Below, piece after piece: positions 1 through 8,320 of a stretch of 64,000 nt of DNA. Source of the DNA: Pseudomonas sp. CCI4.2 (GTDB lineage: Bacteria > Pseudomonadota > Gammaproteobacteria > Pseudomonadales > Pseudomonadaceae); contig NZ_CP133781.1 in assembly GCF_034350045.1 (NCBI RefSeq), forward strand, positions 2,820,001 to 2,884,000, given 5' to 3'. Both the position numbers and the translations under genes were made by a program. Numbering within the stretch: position 1 is the stretch's first letter; every line of letters starts with the position of its first letter. The notes beneath the pieces were generated by a model, which saw nothing but the letters and a program-made list of their open reading frames with translations, did no database searches and was not told where the DNA came from.

Positions 1-498
1 AGCGAAGTCGGTCATGCCCTCAATACCGCCCGCTTGGCGGTGTTGGGGCTAACCAATGCCGAACTGCTGGTGGGCGAGGTATTCGACGAGCTACCAAGAT
101 TGTTGAATCGCCCCGGTTACCGCGCCCGGCTGTTGTTCCCAGGGGAAGATGCACAGGCAGTGGTCGGCTATCAGAACGTCGTTACAGGGGAAGCCGATCA
201 GCCGCTATTGCTGGTCGTGCCGGATGGTACCTGGCGTAAGGCGCGTAAGTTACTGCACCTGAACCCGGCGTTGGCCGCGTTGCCGAGGGTCACACTCGGA
301 CAGACCACTACCTCGCGCTATCGGCTGCGCAAAGCGCCGGGTCCGGACGCGTTATCGACCATCGAAGCCATCGCGCAAGCCCTTGAAATGCTGGAGGCGC
401 CGATGACCTTTGAGTCGCTATTACGTCCGTTCGATGCGTTGATCGAAGGGCAAATCGCAGCGATGGGCGAAGACACGTATCAGCGCAACCACCAATAG
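1..498 (+). CDS. DTW-domain tRNA-uridine aminocarboxypropyltransferase (5' partial)
   Basis: The frame is open from the first base of the window, so the gene begins upstream; the internal TTG at 34 is not the real start. The visible residues begin S-E-V-G-H-A-L-N-T-A, a typical stretch of DTW-domain proteins. The family motif appears as PDGTWRKARK, followed by the usual N-P-A-L and L-P-R-V segment. Known family members (TapT/YfiP, human DTWD1/2) use S-adenosylmethionine to put an aminocarboxypropyl group on a tRNA uridine (acp3U). Function is assigned from family only; the exact tRNA position cannot be read. It ends just before a convergent small gene. Confidence 0.85.
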   Translation, partial: SEVGHALNTARLAVLGLTNAELLVGEVFDELPRLLNRPGYRARLLFPGEDAQAVVGYQNVVTGEADQPLLLVVPDGTWRKARKLLHLNPALAALPRVTLGQTTTSRYRLRKAPGPDALSTIEAIAQALEMLEAPMTFESLLRPFDALIEGQIAAMGEDTYQRNHQ

Positions 499-500
499 CC

Positions 501-713
501 TCAGCCGTTCAGCGATGATTGCTGTCTGGCCTTGGCCTGGATCATCCGGTTGATATACGCCTCAGTCTCGCGTACCGCGTCGGTCCGCGTGAAATAAGGC
601 CCTTCCAGGGTGTTTTCCCGGGTGCTGAAAAAGTACTGCCCATTAACCAACGAAACGCGATCACTGCGGTAGTGAACGGTCGGGGCTGGATCTTGCGAGC
701 GCTTTCCGAACAT
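501..713 (-). CDS. Small conserved hypothetical protein (DUF6316-like)
   Basis: A 70-residue soluble protein with no signal peptide or membrane segment. It has an AGGA ribosome site a few bases before its ATG. It is rich in charged and aromatic residues (for example R-S-D-R-V-S-L-V-N-G-Q-Y-F-F) and resembles short Pseudomonas proteins grouped as DUF6316, a name I assign from memory of the family with moderate certainty. No function is known to me. It converges on the DTW gene with a two-base gap. Confidence 0.6.
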   Translation of the reverse strand: MFGKRSQDPAPTVHYRSDRVSLVNGQYFFSTRENTLEGPYFTRTDAVRETEAYINRMIQAKARQQSSLNG

Positions 714-946
714 GGTCGTTTTCCTGAGTCTGGACCTGACGAGAAATACGGTGAGTGGGTAAAACTGTAGCGCGAAACTCCTCAGCGGTGGCGCAAAACA
801 TCAAAACACAGCCGGCTGTTGGGGGCGCGCACACAGTTTCCGGGAATCTGCCCCCTCAACTGTCACTGTGTCGCGCATTCATCCGCGCCTAGAATAGCGA
901 CCCTCGCTGCACCTTTTTTGTTTCTGCCTTTACAGAGAGCCCGTCC

Positions 947-1906
947 ATGCATGTTTCATCTGGCCGCTGGTTATATGGCTTGTCCCTGGCGCTGGTAACG
1001 GCGGTGCTGTGGGGAATCTTGCCGGTCAAGCTCAAACAAGTGCTTCAAGTGATGGACCCTGTCACGGTGACGTGGTTCCGGCTATTGGTCTCAGGGTCGT
1101 TGCTGTTCATCTGGCTGGCGTCGGTGCGACGTTTGCCCAGTTTTAAAGTCTTGGGCCGCAAGGGCAAGATTTTAGTGGCATTGTCGGTATTTGGATTGGT
1201 CGGCAACTATGTGCTGTACCTGATCGGTCTAAGAATGCTCAGCCCCGGGACGACCCAGTTGGTTATCCAGGTCGGGCCGATATTGTTGTTGATCAGCAGC
1301 ATTTTCCTGTTCAAGGAACGGTTCAGCATCGGCCAGGGGGTGGGGCTGCTTGTGTTGTTGATGGGCTTTGGTCTGTTCTTCAACCAACGCCTGGAGGAAC
1401 TGCTGACCTCGCTGGGTGATTACACGGCGGGAATTCTCACGGTATTGCTGGCGTCTGCGGTCTGGACGTTTTATGGCCTGAGCCAGAAGCAGTTGCTTAC
1501 CGTCTGGAATTCACTGCAGGTGATGATGGTGATTTACCTGTTTTGTGCGCTGTTGGTCACGCCATGGGCACACCCGTCCGAAGCTTTGCACCTCAGTCCG
1601 TTACAAGGTTGGTTATTGTTGGCGTGTTGCTTGAATACGCTGGTGGCGTATGGGGCATTTGCTGAAGCGCTGGCGCATTGGGAGGCTTCGCGAGTCAGCG
1701 CGACCCTGGCACTCACGCCGTTGGTAACCCTGGCGACAGTGGCGATTGCGGCGTGGTTATGGCCCGATTATGTGCAGGCCGAAGACCTCAACGGCTTGGG
1801 CTACAGCGGCGCCGTGTTGGTGGTGCTTGGATCGGCCCTCACCGCCCTCGGCCCGTCGTTGATCGCGGGTTTACGCGCACGGCGGGCGAGGTTGGCTGCG
1901 GTCTGA
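947..1906 (+). CDS. EamA/DMT-family inner-membrane transporter
   Basis: A 319-residue, very hydrophobic protein with about ten membrane helices in two similar halves, which is the layout of EamA (drug/metabolite transporter) proteins such as RarD and RhaT. The first helix carries the characteristic V-L-W-G-I-L-P segment. The C-terminus is basic (R-A-R-R-A-R), as expected for a cytoplasmic tail. Members export or import small metabolites; the substrate cannot be told from sequence. It stands alone, followed by REP elements and convergent fumC. Confidence 0.8.
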   Translation: MHVSSGRWLYGLSLALVTAVLWGILPVKLKQVLQVMDPVTVTWFRLLVSGSLLFIWLASVRRLPSFKVLGRKGKILVALSVFGLVGNYVLYLIGLRMLSPGTTQLVIQVGPILLLISSIFLFKERFSIGQGVGLLVLLMGFGLFFNQRLEELLTSLGDYTAGILTVLLASAVWTFYGLSQKQLLTVWNSLQVMMVIYLFCALLVTPWAHPSEALHLSPLQGWLLLACCLNTLVAYGAFAEALAHWEASRVSATLALTPLVTLATVAIAAWLWPDYVQAEDLNGLGYSGAVLVVLGSALTALGPSLIAGLRARRARLAAV

Positions 1907-1916
1907 TTCAACTATC

Positions 1917-1980
1917 TGTAGGAGCCAACGTGTTGGCGAAGGTCCTTCGGCCCTTATCGCAGCCTTCGGCAGCTCCTACA
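1917..1980. repeat. REP/REPIN palindromic element
   Basis: The outer nine bases TGTAGGAGC and GCTCCTACA are perfect inverted copies, and the inside contains the GCCAACGTGTTGGCGAAGG REP core seen again at 13.6 and 17.7 kb. It lies in the gap between the EamA gene and fumC, the usual place for Pseudomonas REPs. Confidence 0.8.
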
Positions 1981-2006
1981 AAATGTGTGTATTGCCCGAA
2001 AAACGG

Positions 2007-2031
2007 TGGGACCGAATTTATTCGGGAAGGC
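2007..2031. repeat. REP-like unit of the GGGACCGAAT family
   Basis: The short palindromic unit GGGACCGAATTTATTCGGGA occurs here once. Two copies in opposite orientation form the element at 4508-4589, so this is a second, distinct repeat family in this genome. Confidence 0.6.
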
Positions 2032-2073
2032 TTGCGTCCTGACACCCTCCTACAGAGAAAATCCCACAGAGCG

Positions 2074-3465
2074 TTAGCCGTTACCCGCTTCTAGCATCTT
2101 CTCGGGGCGGACCCAGGCGTCGAACTCTTCCTCCGTCAGATACCCCAACGCCAATGAGGCTTCGCGCAAGGTCAAACCTTCGCTGTAGGCTTTTTTGGCG
2201 ATTTGCGCTGACTTGTCGTAACCGATGTGCGGGTTAAGCGCTGTCACCAGCATCAAACCTCGCTCCAGGTGTTCGGCCATCTTCGCCGCATCAGGCTCCA
2301 TGCCCGCGACGCAGTGTTCCTGGAAGTTGCTGCAACCATCGGCCAATAAACGAATGGATTGCAGCAGGTTGTGGATAATCACCGGCTTGAACACGTTCAG
2401 CTGCAAATGGCCCTGACTGGCAGCGAAACCAATCGTGACGTCATTGCCCAGCACTTGGCAGGCCAGCATCGACAGGGCTTCACATTGGGTCGGGTTAACC
2501 TTGCCCGGCATGATCGAACTGCCCGGTTCGTTGGCTGGCAATTTAACTTCAGCCAGACCCGCACGTGGACCAGAACCCAGCAGGCGCAGGTCGTTGGCGA
2601 TTTTCATCAGGGTCACGGCCAGGGTTTTCAGCGCGCCAGACAATGCGGTCAGGGGCTCATGGCCTGCCAGTGCGGCGAACTTGTTCGGTGCAGTGACGAA
2701 CGGTAAGCCCGAGAGGGCTGCCAGTTCAGCGGCAACCGCCTCGGCGAAACCGTGCGGTGCGTTCAGGCCAGTGCCAACGGCGGTGCCGCCTTGCGCCAGC
2801 TCATAGACGGCGGGCAGCGTATGACGAATGGCTTTGGCCGAATAATCGAGCTGGGCGACATACGCCGACAACTCTTGGCCAAACGTGATCGGCGTCGCGT
2901 CCATCATGTGCGTGCGGCCGGTCTTTACCAGCTTCATGTGCCGCGCTGATTGCTCGGCCAAGCCGTCGGACAATTGGGCAATTGCTGGCAGCAGATGCTG
3001 ATTGACCGCTTGGGCGGCGGCAATGTGCATCGCCGTCGGGAAGCAATCGTTGGAGCTTTGCGAGCGGTTAACGTGATCGTTCGGGTGGACGGGCGATTTG
3101 CCGCCGCGGCCCTTGCCAGCCAGCTCGTTGGCGCGTCCGGCGATCACTTCGTTGACGTTCATATTGCTTTGAGTGCCGCTGCCGGTCTGCCAGACCACCA
3201 ATGGAAACTGCTCATCCAGTTGGCCATCAAGCACTTCGTCGGCCGATTGCTCGATCAGGCGAGCGATGTCGGCGGGCAAGTCGCCGTTACGGTCATTGAC
3301 CCGCGCGGCCGCTTTCTTAATCAGGGCCAATGCGTGCAACACCGCCAGCGGCATTCGCTGGTCGCCAATGGCAAAGTTGATCAACGAACGTTGAGTCTGA
3401 GCGCCCCAGTAAGCATCGTCGGGGACGTCGATCTGACCAATGCTGTCGGTTTCGATACGGCTCAT
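2074..3465 (-). CDS. fumC: Class II fumarate hydratase FumC
   Basis: A 463-residue iron-independent fumarase, which interconverts fumarate and L-malate in the TCA cycle (homotetramer, cytoplasm). The superfamily signature [16 protein letters not shown] is intact, as is the N-terminal [10 protein letters not shown] segment and the SGSGTQ-like loop (here [12 protein letters not shown]). Length matches E. coli FumC. AGAGGAG lies upstream of the ATG. It stands alone and is not next to sodA, so it may be the second FumC paralogue many pseudomonads carry; that point is inference. Confidence 0.95.
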   Translation of the reverse strand: MSRIETDSIGQIDVPDDAYWGAQTQRSLINFAIGDQRMPLAVLHALALIKKAAARVNDRNGDLPADIARLIEQSADEVLDGQLDEQFPLVVWQTGSGTQSNMNVNEVIAGRANELAGKGRGGKSPVHPNDHVNRSQSSNDCFPTAMHIAAAQAVNQHLLPAIAQLSDGLAEQSARHMKLVKTGRTHMMDATPITFGQELSAYVAQLDYSAKAIRHTLPAVYELAQGGTAVGTGLNAPHGFAEAVAAELAALSGLPFVTAPNKFAALAGHEPLTALSGALKTLAVTLMKIANDLRLLGSGPRAGLAEVKLPANEPGSSIMPGKVNPTQCEALSMLACQVLGNDVTIGFAASQGHLQLNVFKPVIIHNLLQSIRLLADGCSNFQEHCVAGMEPDAAKMAEHLERGLMLVTALNPHIGYDKSAQIAKKAYSEGLTLREASLALGYLTEEEFDAWVRPEKMLEAGNG

Positions 3466-3650
3466 CGGGTTTGCTCCTCTAGGCTGAATGCGCAGTTTAG
3501 GCTTAGTTAATCGCGATGGGTTCCCTGGGTGGCCTTTTTAACCCTTGAACCAACCGCTCGGGCAGTCAGGGGTTGAGCCGTAAGCGGACATGGGCGCAGA
3601 ATGTCCGGCCATGGGGTTATGCCTCGCCTGCTAGATGATAAGGAAACTCG

Positions 3651-4184
3651 ATGACCCGTCTTCGTGCCATCTGTACTGCGGTTGCTCTGGTATGCGCCAG
3701 CGGCCAGGTTTTTGCCGATACCGCTAGCCACAACGCCAGTGCCGAAACTTTCCTCAAGCTGGCTCATGCCGACAAGCTGGGCACCCCGGTGTACATGCAA
3801 GTTCAGCAGATGTTCCAACAGCGCTTCGACGAGTCCAAAGCTCCAGAGTCGAAAAAAGCCCTGCTTGAAACCTACCAGGCCAAAGCCAACGCAGCCCTGG
3901 ATCAATCCATCGGCTGGGACAAGCTTAAGCCAGACATGGTCAAGCTCTACACCGCCAACTTTACCGAGCAAGAGTTGAAGGATCTGGTCGCGTTCTATCA
4001 GTCCCCATTGGGCAAGAAAGTGCTGGCCAAGATGCCTGAGCTGACTCAGCAATCGGCTCAGTTGACCCAAGGCAAACTGGAAGCTGCAGTGCCTGTCGTC
4101 AATAAGCTGCTGGCCGACATGACCAATCAACTGGACCCGAGCAAGAACGCTGTTGCGCCGCCTGCTCCGACCAAAAAGCCTTAA
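3651..4184 (+). CDS. DUF2059 periplasmic protein
   Basis: A 177-residue protein with an N-terminal signal peptide (basic start, hydrophobic core ending in V-C-A-S-G-Q-V-F-A, likely cut after VFA). The body contains the DUF2059 hallmark, F-T-E-Q-E-L-K-D-L-V-A-F-Y-Q-S-P-L-G-K-K-V. The C-terminus is rich in Pro and Ala. The family is small, helical and of unknown function; a periplasmic location is inferred. AAGGA precedes the ATG. A BolA gene follows 15 bases later, so the two are probably co-transcribed. Confidence 0.85.
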   Translation: MTRLRAICTAVALVCASGQVFADTASHNASAETFLKLAHADKLGTPVYMQVQQMFQQRFDESKAPESKKALLETYQAKANAALDQSIGWDKLKPDMVKLYTANFTEQELKDLVAFYQSPLGKKVLAKMPELTQQSAQLTQGKLEAAVPVVNKLLADMTNQLDPSKNAVAPPAPTKKP

Positions 4185-4199
4185 GCGAAGCCTGACCAC

Positions 4200-4496
4200 A
4201 TGACCATGCAACAGCGAATCGAAACAACGCTGGCCGCCTTACAGCCGCAGCACCTGCACGTGCTTGATGAAAGCCACATGCACAGCCGTGGCTTGCAGAC
4301 TCACTTCAAAGCGGTGCTGGTCAGTGACCAGTTCGCCGGCTTGAGTGCGGTCAAACGTCACCAGAAGGTTTACGCCACGCTGGGTGATTTGATGGGCGAG
4401 TTCCACGCGTTGGCGCTGCACACCTACACGCCCGAAGAATGGGCGAAAACCGGTGCCGCGCCTGATTCACCCACCTGTGCCGGTGGTGGTCACTAG
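4200..4496 (+). CDS. BolA-family protein
   Basis: A 98-residue BolA-like protein. Visible family features are the L-D-E-S-H-M-H segment, the V-S-D-Q-F-A-G-L-S strand and the R-H-Q-K-V-Y-A-T-L-G helix that holds the conserved metal-ligand region. BolA proteins pair with monothiol glutaredoxins in iron-sulfur trafficking, and BolA itself affects cell shape and stress response. A second ATG two codons in could also be the start. The C-terminus ends in G-G-G-H. Confidence 0.9.
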   Translation: MTMQQRIETTLAALQPQHLHVLDESHMHSRGLQTHFKAVLVSDQFAGLSAVKRHQKVYATLGDLMGEFHALALHTYTPEEWAKTGAAPDSPTCAGGGH

Positions 4497-4507
4497 TCCA
4501 GCGCTGA

Positions 4508-4589
4508 GGGACCGAATTTACTCGGGAATGGGCCCAACATCCGGCATCGTCTGCGTATGACACGGCGCTTCCCGAATGAATTCGGTTCC
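4508..4589. repeat. REPIN of the GGGACCGAAT family
   Basis: GGGACCGAATTTACTCGGGA at the left is faced by TCCCGAATGAATTCGGTTCC at the right, two copies in head-to-head inversion separated by about 40 bases. The same unit occurs singly near 2007. It lies between bolA and trhO, upstream of the likely trhO promoter. Confidence 0.75.
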
Positions 4590-4702
4590 ACAGAAAATCC
4601 GGGACCCCGGAAGATTTTGTTAGAATCAGCATCGCGCCGCTTAGTCGGCGTTTTTTTATGTCGGGTCGGCTCTTTGCGAGAGCCCCCACCTGGAGACGCA
4701 AC

Positions 4703-5641
4703 ATGACTCAAAAAATTGTCGTGGCGGCATTGTATAAATTCGTCACGCTCTGCGATTACGTTGCCCTGCGCGAGCCTTTGCAGCAGGCAATGGTCGACAA
4801 CGGCATCAAAGGGACGCTGCTCATCGCCGAAGAAGGCATCAACGGCACCGTTTCCGGTAGCCGTGAAGGCATCGACGGCTTGATGGCTTGGCTGAAAAAC
4901 GATCCGCGCATGGACGATATCGATCACAAAGAATCCTACTGTGACGAGCAGCCGTTCTACCGGACCAAGGTCAAGCTCAAAAAAGAGATCGTCACCCTGG
5001 GTGTTGAGGGCGTCGACCCGAACAAACAGGTCGGTACCTACGTCGACCCCGAGAACTGGAATGCGCTGATCAGCGACCCTGAAGTCTTGCTGATCGATAC
5101 CCGCAACGACTACGAAGTGTCGATCGGCACGTTTGCGGGCGCCATCGATCCGAAGACCACCAGCTTTCGCGAATTCCCTGACTACATCAAAGCCCACTTC
5201 GACCCGGCCAAACACAAGAAAGTCGCGATGTTCTGCACCGGCGGCATCCGGTGTGAAAAAGCCTCTAGCTACATGCTTGGCCAGGGCTTCGATGAGGTTT
5301 ACCACCTCAAGGGCGGCATCCTTAAATACCTGGAAAAAGTCCCACAGGAAGAAAGCCAGTGGCACGGTGATTGTTTTGTTTTCGACAACCGCGTCACCGT
5401 TCGCCATGACTTGACTGCTGGCGATTACGACCAGTGCCACGCGTGCCGGACGCCGATCAGCGTTGAAGAGCGCACCAGCGAACACTATTCGCCCGGTATC
5501 AGTTGCCCGCACTGTTGGGATAACTTGAGCGAAAAAACCCGGCGCAGCGCCATCGATCGCCAAAAGCAGATCGAATTGGCCAAAGCGCGTAATGAGCCCC
5601 ACCCCATTGGTCGTAACTACCGTCTGCCTACCGAGGCTTGA
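4703..5641 (+). CDS. trhO: tRNA uridine(34) hydroxylase TrhO (rhodanese domain)
   Basis: A 312-residue protein that uses oxygen to hydroxylate U34 of tRNA on the way to 5-(carboxymethoxy)uridine. The N-terminal acylphosphatase-like part ([13 protein letters not shown]) precedes a rhodanese domain whose active loop is [10 protein letters not shown] cysteine-rich tail (C-H-A-C and C-P-H-C) follows, as in YceA/TrhO. I chose the ATG with GGAG eight bases upstream; an upstream in-frame start adds 15 codons with no family similarity. The DsbA-like gene follows after three bases. Confidence 0.93.
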   Translation: MTQKIVVAALYKFVTLCDYVALREPLQQAMVDNGIKGTLLIAEEGINGTVSGSREGIDGLMAWLKNDPRMDDIDHKESYCDEQPFYRTKVKLKKEIVTLGVEGVDPNKQVGTYVDPENWNALISDPEVLLIDTRNDYEVSIGTFAGAIDPKTTSFREFPDYIKAHFDPAKHKKVAMFCTGGIRCEKASSYMLGQGFDEVYHLKGGILKYLEKVPQEESQWHGDCFVFDNRVTVRHDLTAGDYDQCHACRTPISVEERTSEHYSPGISCPHCWDNLSEKTRRSAIDRQKQIELAKARNEPHPIGRNYRLPTEA

Positions 5642-5644
5642 GCC

Positions 5645-6280
5645 ATGCAAGCGCGACTGCTCTATGTGATGGATCCGATGTGTTCCTGGTGCTGGGGCTT
5701 TGCGCCCGTGGCTGAAGCCTTGGTGCAGCAAGCACACGCGGCGGGTGTGGAGCTGCATCTAGTGGTGGGCGGTTTACGCACGGGAAGTGGCGCCGCCCTT
5801 GAGCCGACCACGCGACGCTACATCCTTGAGCATTGGCAATCGGTGGCAAACACCACCGGTCAGCCGTTCCGCTTTGAAGGCGCGTTGCCCGATGGATTTG
5901 TCTATGACACCGAGCCGGCGTGCCGTGCCGTGGTGGCCGCGCGAAGCCTCGATTCACACAGCGCCTGGACCTTGGTTAAGTTGATTCAGCAGGCCTTTTA
6001 TATCGAAGGCCGCGACGTGACCCAGGCTTCGGTTCTGGTGGAGCTAGCTGAACAGGCGGGTTTGCCGCGCATCGTGTTTGCCGAAGCGTTCGACAGCGTT
6101 GAGCAACTCACTGCTACCGCTGCGGATTTCACCTGGGTGCAAGATTTGGGCATCGCAGGGTTTCCGACCTTGTTGGCCGAACATAATGGCCAACTGGCGT
6201 TACTGACCAACGGCTATCAACCCATTGATGAATTGGCTCCGCTACTGGGTCGATGGTTGGAGCGTGCCGCCTGTGCCTGA
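5645..6280 (+). CDS. DsbA-family thioredoxin-fold oxidoreductase
   Basis: A 211-residue cytoplasmic DsbA/FrnE-like protein without a signal peptide. The redox motif is C-S-W-C-W-G close to the N-terminus (residues 14-19), and the cis-proline region G-I-A-G-F-P-T-L is present. Substrate unknown. It starts three bases after trhO, and its 3' end overlaps the next ABC transporter gene by about 53 bases in another frame, so the three genes probably form one operon. Confidence 0.88.
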   Translation: MQARLLYVMDPMCSWCWGFAPVAEALVQQAHAAGVELHLVVGGLRTGSGAALEPTTRRYILEHWQSVANTTGQPFRFEGALPDGFVYDTEPACRAVVAARSLDSHSAWTLVKLIQQAFYIEGRDVTQASVLVELAEQAGLPRIVFAEAFDSVEQLTATAADFTWVQDLGIAGFPTLLAEHNGQLALLTNGYQPIDELAPLLGRWLERAACA

Positions 6281-8090
6281 ACAACCTCTTAAGCCTGAAT
6301 CGTCACCGCGTATCGATCGACTAAGCTGGGCCGAAATTCGCCGACTGGCATTGCACCACCGCAAAGCGTTGTGGGTTGCCAATGGCGTGGCCGTGCTGGC
6401 GACGTTATGCAGTGTACCGATTCCGTTGCTGTTGCCGTTGCTGGTCGATGAAGTGCTGCTCGGACACGGTGATTCAGCGCTCAAATTCATGAACCATGTG
6501 TTGCCGGTGGGGGTGCAAAAAGCGGCTGGTTACATCGGCTTGATGCTCTTGGTTACCTTCACGTTGCGTCTGGGCTCGCTGGTATTCAACGTCGTCCAGG
6601 CAAGGCTGTTTGCACGGCTCGCCAAAGATATCGTTTATCGGGTTCGTATCCGCTTGATCGAGCGCCTCAAGCGCATCTCTCTGAGTGAATACGAAAGCCT
6701 GGGCAGCGGCACCGTGACCACGCACCTGGTGACCGATCTCGACACCCTGGATAAGTTTGTTGGCGAAACCTTGAGTCGTTTTCTGGTGGCCATGCTGACT
6801 CTGGTCGGCACGGCGGGCATTCTGGTGTGGATGCATTGGGAGTTGGCCTTGCTGATTCTGCTGTTCAACCCGCTGGTGATCTACGCCACCGTGCAGCTAG
6901 GCAAACGGGTCAAACACCTTAAAAAGCAAGAAAACGACAGCACCTCACGCTTCACTCAGGCGTTGACTGAAACCCTGGATGCGATTCAAGAAATACGCGC
7001 CGGCAACCGCCAGGGGTTTTTCCTCGGCAGGCTGGGCGTGCGGGCTAAAGAAGTGCGCGATTACGCTGTCTCCTCTCAGTGGAAAAGCGACGCGTCCAAT
7101 CGAGCCAGCGGGTTGTTGTTTCAATTTGGTATCGATATTTTCCGCGCAGCAGCCATGTTGACGGTGCTGTTCTCTGACCTTTCAATTGGGCAGATGCTCG
7201 CGGTGTTCAGTTACCTGTGGTTCATGATTGGACCGGTAGAGCAATTGCTCAATCTGCAATACGCCTACTACGCGGCAGGTGGCGCCCTGACCCGCATCAA
7301 CGAACTGCTGGCGCGGGCTGATGAACCTCAGTATCCCGGCGGCAGTGACCCGTTTACCGGGCACGAAACGGTTGGCATCGACGTACGTAACTTGACCTTT
7401 GGTTACGGCGAAGAACCGGTGCTGGATCAACTGAACCTGTCCATTGCGCCGGGGGAAAAAGTCGCTATCGTCGGTGCGAGTGGTGGCGGCAAAAGCACCT
7501 TGGTGCAACTATTGCTGGGTCTGTATACCGCGCAATCAGGCAGTATCCGTTTCGGCGGTTTGACTCAGCAGGAAATCGGTCTGGAAACAGTGCGCGAGCA
7601 TGTGGCTGTGGTCCTGCAGCATCCTGCGCTGTTCAACGACAGCGTGCGTGCCAACTTGACCATGGGCCGGGAGAGAACCGATGACGCCTGTTGGCGAGCA
7701 CTGGAAATCGCTCAGCTCGATGTGACCATTCGCAGCCTGCCCTTGGGGTTGGACAGTATCGTTGGGCGTTCCGGCGTACGTTTATCCGGCGGTCAGCGGC
7801 AACGACTGGCCATCGCGCGAATGGTCTTGGCCGAACCTAAAGTGGTGATCCTTGATGAAGCCACCTCGGCCCTAGACGCCGCAACCGAATACAACCTGCA
7901 TCAAGCCTTGTCGCGCTTTCTTAGCGGACGCACCACCTTGATCATTGCGCATCGCTTGTCAGCAGTGAAACAGGCTGACCGCGTATTGGTTTTTGATGGG
8001 GGGCGAATCGCAGAGGAGGGCGACCACCAACAGCTGATTGCTGACGGTGGGTTGTATGCAAAGCTTTACGGTCATCTGCAGCAAATATGA
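6228..8090 (+). CDS. ABC exporter, fused membrane and ATPase domains
   Basis: A 620-residue half-transporter of the MsbA/MdlB type. About six membrane helices occupy residues 30-330, followed by an ATPase with Walker A G-A-S-G-G-G-K-S-T, signature L-S-G-G-Q-R-Q-R, Walker B V-V-I-L-D-E-A-T-S-A-L-D and the switch histidine in I-I-A-H-R-L-S. It likely works as a dimer exporting a lipid or drug-like molecule; the substrate is unknown. The ATG at 6228 lies inside the end of the DsbA-like gene. A TTG one codon earlier is possible but less likely. Confidence 0.9.
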   Translation: MNWLRYWVDGWSVPPVPEQPLKPESSPRIDRLSWAEIRRLALHHRKALWVANGVAVLATLCSVPIPLLLPLLVDEVLLGHGDSALKFMNHVLPVGVQKAAGYIGLMLLVTFTLRLGSLVFNVVQARLFARLAKDIVYRVRIRLIERLKRISLSEYESLGSGTVTTHLVTDLDTLDKFVGETLSRFLVAMLTLVGTAGILVWMHWELALLILLFNPLVIYATVQLGKRVKHLKKQENDSTSRFTQALTETLDAIQEIRAGNRQGFFLGRLGVRAKEVRDYAVSSQWKSDASNRASGLLFQFGIDIFRAAAMLTVLFSDLSIGQMLAVFSYLWFMIGPVEQLLNLQYAYYAAGGALTRINELLARADEPQYPGGSDPFTGHETVGIDVRNLTFGYGEEPVLDQLNLSIAPGEKVAIVGASGGGKSTLVQLLLGLYTAQSGSIRFGGLTQQEIGLETVREHVAVVLQHPALFNDSVRANLTMGRERTDDACWRALEIAQLDVTIRSLPLGLDSIVGRSGVRLSGGQRQRLAIARMVLAEPKVVILDEATSALDAATEYNLHQALSRFLSGRTTLIIAHRLSAVKQADRVLVFDGGRIAEEGDHQQLIADGGLYAKLYGHLQQI

Positions 8091-8320
8091 TGCGGGATCA
8101 TTGTTAATCCGACGTCGTTTTTATGAAAGCATTGATATTTCGAACTTATCCGCTTCACTCCTATTCTTATCGTCAGGCTAATCATTCACAAGTAGCGCGG
8201 CAGCGTGTTTCAAATATGAGAAAAAAGCCCAACAGTGCAGTTTGTTTTTAGCCTAGGCTCACTAAGCGCCGTCAACGTGCTGCAGGGTGAATGGTCAGGA
8301 ATGTGTATAAAAGGGAACCC

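Noticed and set aside
2359..3510. Plus-strand ORFs opposite fumC
   Set aside because: Antisense to an intact fumC, with no domain similarity.
4493..5758. 421-codon minus-strand ORF opposite trhO and the DsbA-like gene
   Set aside because: It is a shadow of trhO on the opposite strand in GC-rich DNA, has no family motifs, and trhO carries all catalytic residues.
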